Below, in pieces: positions 43,343 through 51,949 of a stretch of DNA of 64,000 nucleotides. How positions within the stretch are numbered: position 1 is the first letter of the stretch; each line of letters opens with the position of its first letter. The notes beneath the pieces are model-generated. The model was not told the origin of the DNA. It saw nothing but the letters and a program-made list of their open reading frames with translations, and did no database searches. Position numbers and translations under genes: made by a program. This DNA is from Aminithiophilus ramosus (GTDB taxonomy: Bacteria > Synergistota > Synergistia > Synergistales > Aminithiophilaceae). The DNA is taken from the NCBI RefSeq assembly GCF_018069705.1, contig NZ_CP072943.1:2171453-2235452 (forward strand), given 5' to 3'.

Positions 43343-43882
43343 TTATCGCTCCTTCCAGGACCAGAATCGGTGAGGTTTCGCGAAAGAGAGACTCACCTCT
43401 TCGGGGCGATAGTCCCATCCGTAGAATTTACCTTAAAAAATCCGTGCCTCGGCTTCGATGTCGAAACCGTAGAGATCGGGATGAAAGGTCCGGGCCATGA
43501 AGGGAAGTCCCAGAATCCCGTGGAGACTGCCGAAACCCCCGCCGGGAGAGGCGAACAGGAGGCCCTTCTCGTGATCCTTCGCCGCCACCTCGTCGGGCGA
43601 GAGGCGTTTCAGCGCCGGACTCTCCGGCGAGACGCCCGAGACGAGCGTGCTGGAAATGCAGCCGTTGCAGCGGAAAACGCACCCCGTCGTGGTGATCTGG
43701 AGGAACTTCCCACCGGGATGGAAGTGAAAGAGAGGAGCCGTCTCGATCGACACGGGAGTGACCACGAGATACGCTCCGGGAGCGATCTCCTCCATGCGGC
43801 CGGCCACGTTGCGGTAACGGCCGCAGGCCCCGGTCCGGCCCTTCTCGACCGAACAGGCCCGCTCGCAGACGGGGCATCTCAT
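43343..43882 (-). pseudogene. Chimeric remnant: radical SAM N-terminus joined to the C-terminus of an ABC binding protein
   Basis: From ATG 43882 the frame starts as a radical SAM activating-enzyme-like protein: CPVCERACSVEKGRTGACG, then CVFRCNGC (CxxxCxxC cluster motif, about 68-75). After LSPDEVAAKDHEKG the sequence changes to GILGLPFMARTFHPDLYGFD, which matches the C-terminal end of the nearby FecB-type proteins (LLYPEIFDFDIVEEARNF). A TAA at 43433-43435 stands where those proteins have Tyr, and the same frame then continues GKFYGWDYRPEE to a second stop at 43343. This looks like an in-frame deletion plus a nonsense mutation. The ATG overlaps the methyltransferase stop as ATGA. Confidence 0.75.
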
Positions 43883-44523
43883 CGGCAGGGCCTTCCCTCT
43901 AGCGATTCCTTGGCAAATCGGATCCAAAAACCCCGGTCGTCGTTGTCGATGAGAAATTTTTCGATGCCGGCCTCGGCCAGGGCGTCACGAAACGCCTTCA
44001 GCCTGAAATCGGAGGTGCGCTCCCGGACCTGAGGTTCCCATCGGGGATCGCGCTCTCTCATCTGGGCGGTGATTTTCCTTTTCATATCGCCGTTCCCGAA
44101 GCCGCCGCCGATCCAGACATAGCCGCCTGGCGCCAGAACCCGCCAGACCTCTCGAAAGGCCCGGGCCGGCTCCTCCCAGAAAAAGACCGATCCCCGGCTG
44201 ACGACCAGGTCCACCGAACCGCTCTCCAGGGGGATCCGATGAACATCCCCCAGAAGGGTGCTCACCCTGGAACCCCTTTCGCGCTCGGCGATGCCTTCCT
44301 CGGCGAAAACCAGCATCTCGGGGCTGATGTCCAGAAGAAGAACCTCCAGCTCGGTGATCTCGGCCATGGCCAGACCCAGCAGGCCCGGGCCGCTTCCCAG
44401 ATCGAGACAGCGACCCCGGGTGATCCCCGTCTCTTCCTTAATGCGCTCCGCCACGACCGGATAAAGAGGGGCAAAGACCTCCCTGGCCGTCCTGACAAAC
44501 TGTGCAGCGTCGGTCTTTTCCAT
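43879..44523 (-). CDS. Class I SAM-dependent methyltransferase
   Basis: A 214-residue Rossmann-fold methyltransferase: CLDLGSGPGLLGLAMAE (motif I, about 39-55), VLLLDISPEMLVFAEEG, LLGDVHRIPLESGSVDLVVSRG (about 90-111) and FREVWRVLAPGGYVWIGGG. The target is unknown; similar enzymes accompany radical SAM and metal-uptake genes in anaerobes, where metallophore or cofactor modification is a possibility. ATG 44523 follows GGAGGGAG. Its first 86 bases overlap the NTPase 3' end, a long overlap for two apparently real genes. Confidence 0.85.
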   Translation of the reverse strand: MEKTDAAQFVRTAREVFAPLYPVVAERIKEETGITRGRCLDLGSGPGLLGLAMAEITELEVLLLDISPEMLVFAEEGIAERERGSRVSTLLGDVHRIPLESGSVDLVVSRGSVFFWEEPARAFREVWRVLAPGGYVWIGGGFGNGDMKRKITAQMRERDPRWEPQVRERTSDFRLKAFRDALAEAGIEKFLIDNDDRGFWIRFAKESLEGRPCR

Positions 44524-45091
44524 CTCTGCTCCCTCCAGGAAAGGAGATGACCCCCGTCAGGTGACGCTCCGAAACAAGCCGCAGGAGCTCCGGCAAAAGG
44601 CCGTCCCGATTGTCGGAAGTCACCTCCACGACCCGCACATCCTGTCTGCTGCGGATCTTGCGCGGGAGCGAAGCCCCCGATCGCTTGAGGACGCCCAGGA
44701 CCGGCAGCGGCGAATCGAGGCAGGCCATGACGGCATCGTGAAAGGCCACGGCCCTTTCCTCGAAAAAACCGATCTCGTCCATGACGACGGCGTCAACACG
44801 ATCCTCCAGGGCCTTCCTCAAAAGAGACGCCCCCAAGCCGTCAAAGGCCGACGTGAGAGCCTCGAATCCCCGGTCGGTGCGCCGGGCGATCAGGGATGAA
44901 GGCGCCCCATGAGCGGCACCGAAAGGCTCGATGCAATAACCGCACATTCCTGTCCCATCGAAGGCGGGCCGCGTCCGGAAGCCGCCGATCCTCCAGTTCA
45001 GCCTTCGAAGCAGTCTGCCGAGGAGGGTGCTCTTGCCCGAGCCGACGGGGCCGGTCAAAAAGAGATTGAAGGGCGCGCTCTCTCCGGCCAC
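44438..45091 (-). CDS. THEP1-type nucleoside triphosphatase (NTPase_1 family)
   Basis: The 217-residue protein has the P-loop LFLTGPVGSGKSTLLGRLL (about 10-28), GGFRTRPAFDGTG, SLIARRTDRGFEAL and the Walker B region DAVVMDEIGFFEERA (about 98-112), as in THEP1/YcdX-like NTPases. Homologues are found beside Mo-, W- or metal-related genes, but the role is not settled. GTG 45091 lies behind AGGAGGGGC, 10 bases after the binding protein stop. The C-terminal 28 residues overlap the methyltransferase gene and include several cysteines. Confidence 0.85.
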   Translation of the reverse strand: MAGESAPFNLFLTGPVGSGKSTLLGRLLRRLNWRIGGFRTRPAFDGTGMCGYCIEPFGAAHGAPSSLIARRTDRGFEALTSAFDGLGASLLRKALEDRVDAVVMDEIGFFEERAVAFHDAVMACLDSPLPVLGVLKRSGASLPRKIRSRQDVRVVEVTSDNRDGLLPELLRLVSERHLTGVISFPGGSRDGKDRRCTVCQDGQGGLCPSLSGRGGAH

Positions 45092-45101
45092 GATGCCCCT
45101 C

Positions 45102-46160
45102 CTACTTCTTCCGCATCGAACGGATCAGGATTTCCCGGGCCTCTTCCTCACCCAGGTCGTAATGCCAGAAAAGGCGGTAGAAGTTTCGGGCCTCCTCGAC
45201 GATATCGAAGTCGAAAATCTCCGGATAGAGCAGGTTGGCCAGCCATCTCAAACCCAGGACGCGGTTCACCGACGGCGGACGGTCGAACCAGCAGAAGGGA
45301 TTGTCCGGAACGGCGTAGACGTGGCCGCTTTTCACGGCCTCGATATCCTTCCAGTGGGTGTCGCCTGCAATGCCCTCGCTGTAGCCGCCCCGAGAAGCTC
45401 CCCAGGCGATGATCAGGTCCGGGTTCCAGAGGAGAATCTGCTCCATGGATACGGACGACATCCCGACCTGAGGGCCCATGGGCACCTCCGCCACGTTGAC
45501 GCCGCCCGCCAGATCCAGCACCTGGGTGTGGATGGAGCCGGCCGGATCGGTCTTCCGGCCGTCGGGCCCCTCGGCGTAGTAGACCCTGACTTTCTTGTCC
45601 TGAGGAATCCGAGCGGCCCTGTCGGCGATGGAGCGGACCGTCTCCCGGCAATACCGGGCCAGGACCTCGGCCCGCTCTTCCTCTCCCAGAAGCTTTCCCA
45701 GGAAAAGGTAGGATTCGTCGAGGCGCGTCAGCTCGTTGTCCACAAGGGCCACAGGGATGCCCGTCTGACTCTGCAGCTTGTCCGCGAAGGACCGGGCCGT
45801 CTCGTTGATGAAGGACATGGAGACGAAAAGATCCGGCTTGAGGGCCATGATCTCCTCCAGGTTGCCCGTCTGGGTGGAAAACCAGCCGCCGATGACGGGC
45901 AGGTCGCGATACTCGGCGGGGAGGAAGCGCTTCTCTCGGGGCCTGAGCTCGTAGTTCCACCCCATCAGCTGATCGGGGGCCAGGGTGTAGATCAGGGTCG
46001 TCCCGATGGGATTCGTGGAATAGACCTTCCGGGGGGAGACGGGGACGACAAGATGCCTCCCCGCCATGTCCACGACCTCCCGCGTCTGGCCGGCCAGCGC
46101 GGCGGCTGAGAGGCAGAGCAGGAAAAAGGAGGCGGCAAGCGACAATCTGAACCTCTTCAC
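45102..46160 (-). CDS. FecB/BtuF-type ABC transporter substrate-binding protein
   Basis: A 352-residue exported binding protein. KRFRLSLAASFFLLCLSAAALAG-type signal sequence precedes REVVDMAGRHLVVPVSPRKVY; EEIMALKPDLFVSMS, QILLWNPDLIIAWGAS and a tail RPPSVNRVLGLRWLANLLYP follow. GTG 46160 is chosen because AGGAGC lies 7 bases upstream and the signal peptide starts there. It resembles the plus-strand binding protein at 42.2 kb in layout but is clearly divergent. It belongs to the operon of the permease and ATPase. Confidence 0.9.
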   Translation of the reverse strand: MKRFRLSLAASFFLLCLSAAALAGQTREVVDMAGRHLVVPVSPRKVYSTNPIGTTLIYTLAPDQLMGWNYELRPREKRFLPAEYRDLPVIGGWFSTQTGNLEEIMALKPDLFVSMSFINETARSFADKLQSQTGIPVALVDNELTRLDESYLFLGKLLGEEERAEVLARYCRETVRSIADRAARIPQDKKVRVYYAEGPDGRKTDPAGSIHTQVLDLAGGVNVAEVPMGPQVGMSSVSMEQILLWNPDLIIAWGASRGGYSEGIAGDTHWKDIEAVKSGHVYAVPDNPFCWFDRPPSVNRVLGLRWLANLLYPEIFDFDIVEEARNFYRLFWHYDLGEEEAREILIRSMRKK

Positions 46161-46174
46161 GATGACGGCTCCTT

Positions 46175-46981
46175 TCAGGAAACGCGCTTTTGGACACACC
46201 CGACGAGGCTGTCGGGAATGCAGAGCTTTAAACCGCCCTGCCTTGCGTCGAGGGAGATGATCCTGACGTCGATCCCGTACATGGCGCGGATGTTTTCCCT
46301 CGTGACCACCTCGGACGGAGAACCGAGCCCCAAGGGGCGCCCCTGCCTGAAACAGAGGACCCGGTTGGCGTAAAAAAAGCTCTGCTCCGGGAAGTGGGTG
46401 GAAAGGATCACGGTCAGTCCCCTGCGGGAGAGGGACTTCACCCGCTCCATGACCAGAAACTGTCTGCCGAAATCCAGGTTGGTCGTCGGCTCGTCCAGGA
46501 TGAGAATCCTCGGCTCCTGGGCCAGCGCCCGCGCCAGGAGGACCAGCTGCTGCTCCCCGCCGCTGATTCGCGTGTAGACCTGATCCTTCAGGTAGGAGAT
46601 ATCGAGCATCGCCATGGCCTCTTCGGCCTTCTCGACATCCTCCTCCGAGGGAGAGGCGAAAAGCGCGAGATGGCTCGTCCGCCCCATGAGAACCACGTCC
46701 AGCGCCCGGAAGGGGAAGACGGCCCCCCGAGCCTGGGGCACGTAGCCGATGAGCCGGGCCCGCCGGGCCGGAGACCAGCCCTCCACGTCACGACCGTCGA
46801 CGAGCACCTGGCCGGCCTGCTTCTCCAGAAGGCCCAGGATCGTCTTGAAGAAGGTCGTCTTGCCCGAGCCGTTGGCACCGAGCAGGCAGAGGACCTCGCC
46901 ACCTTCGACGAACATCGAGATGTCCTCGACGACGGTCTTGCGGCCGTAGCCGCAGGAGAGCCCCTTCGTCTCGAGCCTCAT
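46175..46981 (-). CDS. FecE/BtuD-type ABC transporter ATPase
   Basis: The 268-residue ATPase has Walker A LLGANGSGKTTFFKTIL (about 33-49), a Q-loop in VPQARGAVFPF, signature ISGGEQQLVLLARAL (about 138-152), Walker B ILILDEPTTNLDF and the switch histidine in STHFPEQ. It is typical of iron-chelate, cobalamin and related metal importers. ATG 46981 overlaps the permease stop as ATGA and its stop is 14 bases from the binding-protein start. Confidence 0.95.
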   Translation of the reverse strand: MRLETKGLSCGYGRKTVVEDISMFVEGGEVLCLLGANGSGKTTFFKTILGLLEKQAGQVLVDGRDVEGWSPARRARLIGYVPQARGAVFPFRALDVVLMGRTSHLALFASPSEEDVEKAEEAMAMLDISYLKDQVYTRISGGEQQLVLLARALAQEPRILILDEPTTNLDFGRQFLVMERVKSLSRRGLTVILSTHFPEQSFFYANRVLCFRQGRPLGLGSPSEVVTRENIRAMYGIDVRIISLDARQGGLKLCIPDSLVGCVQKRVS

Positions 46982-48030
46982 CGCAGGGCTCCTCTCTCCC
47001 TGAGGAGAAGGAAGAGAAAGAAGGGGACGCCGATGAGAGCCGTCAGAACGCCCAGAGGGATCTCGACCGACGTCAGAATCCGCGCCAAGTCGTCCACAAG
47101 GAGCAGGAAAACGCCTCCGGCGACGATCGAGGCCGGGTAAAGGTCCTTGTAGTCGGGGCCCACGAGAATGCGGGCGAGATGAGGGATCACCAGCCCGACC
47201 CAGCCGATCATCCCGCTGACCGAGACCGAGGCGGCCGTCACCAGAGTGGCGCAGACGATGACCAGCAGCTTGTAGCGCATCACGTTCAACCCAAGGGCCG
47301 TCGCCTCCTCGTCGCCGAGAGAAAGGACGTTGAGACGCCAGCGGATGAGAAAAAGCGGGACAAGCCCCAGAAAAACGGGAACGGCGACAAAGCCCACGTC
47401 GGACATCGTGATGGACGAGAGGCTCCCCATGAGCCAGAAGGTGATGGTGGGCAGCTTGTCGTAAGGGTCGGCCACGTACTTGAGAAAGGACGTCGCAGCC
47501 GTGAAGAGGGACCCCGTCATGATCCCCGCGAGGACCAGCCCCAGGGTCCGGTCATGGCGTATCCTGCCGCTGAGCAGACAGGTCAGCCCCACGGCACCGA
47601 GACTGATGAAAAAGGCGAGCGCCTGAATCCCCACGACCCTCAGCGAGAGGCAGATTCCCAGAGTCGCGCCGAAACCGGCGCCAGCTGCCGCGCCGAGCAG
47701 GGCGGGGGAAGCCAGGGGATTGCGGAACAGCCCCTGGTAGCAGGCCCCCGAGGCGGAAAGAGAGGCCCCGATGAGCATCGCCGCCAGAATGCGGGGCAGC
47801 CGCACCTTGAAGACAACCGTATGAAGGACGTCCCAAGGCCCCGCATCGATCAGGGAGAGCCGGGCCGCGACAAGCTCCGCCAGCTGACGGGGAGAGACGG
47901 GATAGCGCCCCAGGGCAAAGGAGAGAAGCATCGCCGCCAGAGGAAGCACCAGATAATTCAGCTTCTTCCAGTCACGGCCTGTTGCTCTTTCGCAGGAAAG
48001 ATCCCGCAGGGTTCCCGATTCCTGGCACAT
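46978..48030 (-). CDS. FecCD/BtuC-type ABC transporter permease
   Basis: The 350-residue protein has about ten membrane helices and the FecCD landmarks VRLPRILAAMLIGASLSASGACYQGLFRNPLASPALLG-type segment (about 75-112), LLSGRIRHDRTLGLVLAGI, the ATPase-contacting GDEEATALGLNV near 238 and SVSGMIGWVGLVIPHLARILVGPDYK near 270-295. Family members import ferric chelates, cobalamin, heme or, in the Haemophilus MolBC case, molybdate and tungstate. First gene of the minus-strand unit, behind a promoter that contains the shared operator. Confidence 0.94.
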   Translation of the reverse strand: MCQESGTLRDLSCERATGRDWKKLNYLVLPLAAMLLSFALGRYPVSPRQLAELVAARLSLIDAGPWDVLHTVVFKVRLPRILAAMLIGASLSASGACYQGLFRNPLASPALLGAAAGAGFGATLGICLSLRVVGIQALAFFISLGAVGLTCLLSGRIRHDRTLGLVLAGIMTGSLFTAATSFLKYVADPYDKLPTITFWLMGSLSSITMSDVGFVAVPVFLGLVPLFLIRWRLNVLSLGDEEATALGLNVMRYKLLVIVCATLVTAASVSVSGMIGWVGLVIPHLARILVGPDYKDLYPASIVAGGVFLLLVDDLARILTSVEIPLGVLTALIGVPFFLFLLLRERGALR

Positions 48031-48090
48031 CGGAGGACACGTCCTTCCACAGAGTCAACGAGACAGCGGGAGCGGAGGCAGCGCCCCCAC

Positions 48091-48120
48091 ATTGTAGCAA
48101 CTTGGTTGCATAATGCAACC
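48091..48120 (-). promoter_or_regulatory. Promoter with embedded GCAAC/GTTGC operator for the permease operon
   Basis: On the minus strand TTGCAT (48113-48118) and TACAAT (48091-48096) are 16 bases apart. The space between is filled by GCAAC-TTG-GTTGC (48097-48109), and a third half-site GCAAC follows at 48115-48119, making a 17-base near-perfect palindrome at 48104-48120. Binding here would block RNA polymerase. The leader is about 55 bases. Confidence 0.65.
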
Positions 48121-48384
48121 ATATTGCATGTATGTGTCGCTCTGCATGAGAATGACGCTTCCCTAAGGGAACCTCGGGCATGCACCTACGACAGACAACT
48201 CCCGGAGACAGCTGTGCACGCAAAGAGGCAAACTGCGCCGAACGGGAAAGGACTCCCCGCTCTGTCCTGGAGAGTCCTTTCGAAAACGCTCCGGGGCAAC
48301 GGCTGTCTCCGCTAAGGAGGCGCCGCCTTCCCTGTTTGCAGAGAGGTCTTTCCGCCGTCCGCCAAAAGGGATGAAGAGGCGGCC
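48121..48384. other. Non-coding space with a hairpin that may end the xanthine-dehydrogenase-like operon
   Basis: No gene is seen. GAAAGGACTC (48246-48255) pairs with GAGTCCTTTC (48272-48281) around a 16-base loop, about 105 bases past the stop of the FAD-subunit gene. Another TTGCAT lies at 48123-48128, next to the operator. Confidence 0.4.
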
Positions 48385-49217
48385 TTACGTCCTTTCCCCC
48401 AGCACCTGAAGCCCCCATTCCTCCACCAGCCCTCCGGCCAGCAGGCGACGGTAGGAGGCTTCGGCCCGTATGTCGTCGACGAGGTCGACGGCCTCGGAGC
48501 AGATCGATGCGGCGGCCCGGAAAAGGGCCTCGTCGGGACTCTTTCCCTCCAGGAAGGCCTCTGCCTCGGCGACGCGGCAGGGGCAGGGGGCCATGGAGCC
48601 GAAGACGAGACGGACATCCTTCAGCCGCCCCTCCTCTTCGTGCCAGAGGGCCGCCAGGCTGCCGAGGCTGATGGCAAGCGTCTTTCTCCTGCCACCTTGC
48701 GGAAGAAGGGCCGCCCTCCGTCGCCGGGGATCGCGACGGCCCTCAGCAGCTCGCCCCGCCTGAGATCGGTCTTTCCGGGACCAATGAGAAAGTCCCTCAG
48801 GGGAAGAAGGCGCCTCTTTCCGCGGGAGAGAAGCTCCACCCGGGCCTCGAGGGCCAAGAGGGCCAGGAGTCCGTTCCCGGCGGGCGAGGCCGTGCAGACA
48901 TTGCCCCCCACGGCCCCCATGTGGCGGATGGCGGGACCGCCCACGTGACGGGCGGCCAGAACGAGGAGGGGCGCCTCCTTCGCGACACGAGCGCTGTCGA
49001 TGATCTGCTGCCACGTCAGGGCGGCGCCCAGGAAGAGAAAGCCCTCGCGCTCCTCGACGAGGCGCAGTTCGTCGAGCCTCTCGAGACCGACGAGATCGCC
49101 CTCCCTTCCCTCGCCCCTCATGCGGGGGTAGACGTCGGTCCCTCCGGCGAGAGGGATCCTGCCCCCTTCGACGGCGGACAGGGCCTCGTCGAGGGACGAT
49201 GCCATCAGGAAAGACAT
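48385..49217 (-). pseudogene. Xanthine dehydrogenase-type FAD-binding subunit with a frameshift
   Basis: The frame from ATG 49217 encodes a CoxM/XdhB-like FAD subunit: LDEALSAVEGGRIPLAGGTDVYPRM, AALTWQQIID, RHVGGPAIRHMGAVGGNVCTASPAGNGLLAL-type flavin site, and FLIGPGKTDLRRGELL. At RPFFRKVAG it leaves the family frame; homology continues one base away as RRKTLAISLGSLAALW to the stop at 48385. One extra G in the GG at about 48692-48693 would restore RKVGRRKTLAIS, the expected family sequence, and a product of about 277 residues. It overlaps the upstream gene by 13 bases. Confidence 0.8.
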
Positions 49218-50821
49218 GTTCCGGCCTCCCTCATCTTCTTCGCGCCGGCGACGACGGCCCGGGCGATGGACCTGTAGCCCGTGCAGCGGCAGAGATTGCC
49301 GCTCAGGGCCTCCAGCACCTGCTCCTCGTCGGGATCGCCGTTGCGTCTGAGCAGGTCGACGGCCGCGAGGACCATGGCCGGCGTGCAGTAGCCGCACTGA
49401 ACGGCCCCGGAAGAGGCGAAGGCCTCCAGGAGCGGGGCGAAACGGCCGTCTTTCTCTATGCCTTCGATGGTGACGAGGTGACGTCCCTCTATCTGGGCCG
49501 TCTTCATGAGGCAGGCCAGGCGGCTCTCGCCGTCGACGAGGATCGTGCAGCCGCCGCAGCCGCCGTAACCGTCACAGCCCAGAGTGAGCGTCGTCACGGC
49601 GCCGTGGCGCTTGGGCGAGCAGAGGAAGCTCTCCTGACGGGAAAAGACCATCTTGACCGGCCGTCCTTCGCTGTGGAGGGCGGCCAGCCCCAGGAGTCCC
49701 TGGATGACGACGCCGTCCTTGCCGCCGAAGCCGCCGCCCAGAGAGGGAGCGATGACGCGGATTCCGTCCCGGGGCAGTCCCAGGGCCCGCGACAGTTCGT
49801 CCCTGTCCCGCCAGGGGTTCCGCGTCGAGACCTCCATCGTCAGGATCTGGCCGTCATAGCGCGCCACGCCGCCTTCCGTCTCCAGGTAGGCATGTTCCTG
49901 GGCGGCGAAGCGGAAGGTCTCCTCGACGACGTGATCGCAGGAGGCCAGGAGGGCCTCGACGTCTCCCCGGCGGACGAAGCCCGAGGCGGCCACGTTCCCC
50001 TCCCGTCCCTCGTGAATGAGGGGCGCTCCCGGCTCCAGGGCCCGGACGGGGTCGAAAACCCCGGGAAGGGGATCAAGGTCGACGTCGACGAGGGAGGCCC
50101 CCCTGCGAGCCGCCTCGAGCGTTTCGCCCAGGACGAGACAGACCGGGTCCCCTCCGTAACGGATCCTGTCGACGGCCAGAACGGGCTGGTCCGGCTCGAT
50201 GATGCCCAGGAGATTGGTCCCCTTCACGTCCGCGGCCGTCAGGACGGCCAGGACTCCCGGGGCCGAGGCGGCCCGCGACGTGTCGAGCCCCCGAAGGAAA
50301 GCCGAGGGCACACCGGCCCGTCGGGCCACGGCCCAGACGATCCCGTCCTCGACGACTTCCGACGCGTAACGTTCCTTGCCGCAGGTCTTGGCCAGGGCCG
50401 TGTGGGCCTGTCCCAGGGAAAGGTCAACCTTCTGGGAACGGACATGGGCCGTCGTGCTCTCCGTGTAGCGGACGAGCCAGTCCAGCCGGGGAAAGACCTC
50501 TTCCATGAGGGCCCCGGCGAGGCGCCGGGAAAGGCCCAGGCCCCGGGCTTCGGGCAGGACCATGAGACCCACGAGCTCGTAGAGGCGGCCGTTCCAGGCC
50601 GACCGGACCGTCACGGCCTGGCCGACGACACGCCCTTCGACGGAGGCGACGACGTTGATCTGCCGTCCCTCCCTGTTGGCCCGGAGGAGCTTCTCAGGAT
50701 CGTAGACGTCGGGAAAGGGGAAGCGGTCGCCGTAGACGGCCCGGTACAGCTCGCAGACGGCCGGCGCCGCCGCCTCGTCGAGAAGGGCCACCCTCACCTC
50801 GGGAAGGGCCTGGTCCCTCAT
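49205..50821 (-). pseudogene. In-frame chimera: GNAT N-terminus / Mo-subunit N-terminus / [2Fe-2S] subunit C-terminus of a xanthine dehydrogenase-type enzyme
   Basis: One 538-residue frame joins three gene parts. Residues 1 to about 140 are a GNAT acetyltransferase (VGLMVLPEARGLGLSRRLAG). At HTALAKTCGKERYASEVV it becomes the N-terminus of a molybdenum hydroxylase large subunit (PGVLAVLTAADVKGTNLLG, SLGGGFGGKDGVVIQGL near 350). After SRQESFLCSPKRHGAVTTL it turns at GCDGYGGCGGCTILVDG into a 2Fe-2S subunit (QCGYCTPAMVLAAVDLL, LSGNLCRCTGYRSI). About 500 residues of the large subunit, the end of the GNAT and the first Fe-S ligand region are missing; spacing in C-x5-C-x2-C is off by one. Both joints have short shared sequence. 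Not a functional enzyme as read. Confidence 0.8.
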
Positions 50822-51949
50822 GATCGGCTCCTTCCGTTTTTCTCCTGCAGGATCTCTTCGAGGGCCTCGACGAACCCCTCCATGATCTCGGGAAGGTGAA
50901 AGGAGACGCGGATGGAGCCGGCCATGCGAAAGGCCGTCAGACTTCGGATCATGTACCCTTTTTTCATGAAAAGACGGGTAGGCCAGGGTGTCGCCGAGGG
51001 GAAGGCCGACGACGGCATAGTTGCCCTCTCCGCAGAGACACTCCAGACCGAGGCGGATCGAGGCCTCCTTCAGGATCGTCCTCGCCCGGCGGCAGAGGGC
51101 CCGCGTCGCCTCGACATGCCCTCCGTCGTCTTCGAGGGCAGCCAGAGCCGCCTCCTGAGCCAGGGTGTTGACGGAGTAGACGACGGCCGTACGGCGGATG
51201 ACATCGACGACGGCAGGATCTCCGGCCAGATAGCCGATCCGCAGAGCGGCCAGACCGTACATCTTGGAAAAGGTGCGGAAGACCACCACGTTGGGATGGC
51301 GGGAGATGAGACGCATGGCGTCGGGGAAATCGTCTTTTTCGACGAACTCGCCGTAGGCCTCGTCGATGACGACGATCTGACGGCCACCGACGGCGTCGAG
51401 GAAGGCGCCGAGGCGGTCGGCGCTCCAGTAGGTCCCCGTGGGGTTGTTGGGGTTGCAGACGAAGAGAATTTTCGTCCTCCCGTCGATGGCTTCGACCATG
51501 GCCTCGGCGTCGAAGGCCCCCTCGACGAGGGGGACGACGCGGGCCTCGTAGCCCGAGAAGCGGGCCACCCACTCGTAGACGGCGAAGGTCCTGTCGGCGG
51601 TGACGATATTGTCCCCCTCGCGGCAGAAGGCCTTGATGACGAAGGTGATGACCTCGTTGGCCCCGTTGCCGACGAGAAAGGACTCGGGAGGCAGGCCGAA
51701 GCGCCGGGCCAGCCCCTGGCGCAGATGCCAGGCGTCGCCGCTGGGGTAGATCGAGGCCCGGGCCGGGGAGAACCGGCCCAGGACCTCCCGGGCTGCGGGA
51801 GGCGGCCCGAGGGGGTTCTCGTTGTTGTTCATGCGGAAGAGACGGGGAGCGCCGTAAAGACGGCGCAGCTCGTCGTCGGGCTTGCTGGGGATGTAGGCCT
51901 CGAAGTCGCGGACGTGGGGCGGGACGAGCCTTTCGAGGTCGGGGAAGGC
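50818..51949 (-). pseudogene. HisC-like class I/II aminotransferase with a frameshift
   Basis: The PLP enzyme shows HVRDFEAYIPSKPDDELRR, NNNENPLGPPP, FLVGNGANEVITFVIKAFC, FVCNPNNPTGTYWSA near the middle and the PLP-lysine site RTFSKMYGLAALRIGYLAG, as in histidinol-phosphate aminotransferases. Near the end, one base too many in GGG at 50976-50978 shifts the frame; reading across it gives TLAYRLFMKKGYMIRSL to the stop at 50818, which overlaps the GNAT start as ATGA. Homology also begins about 39 residues before ATG 51832, without an obvious start codon, so a second indel or unusual start near 51950-51985 is likely. Function as biosynthetic enzyme is uncertain. Confidence 0.8.

Noticed and set aside
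51829-51949. HisC-like protein starting at ATG 51832
   Set aside because: Characteristic N-terminal family sequence (HVRDFEAYIPSKP) lies in the same frame upstream, so this ATG is probably internal despite the ATGA overlap.
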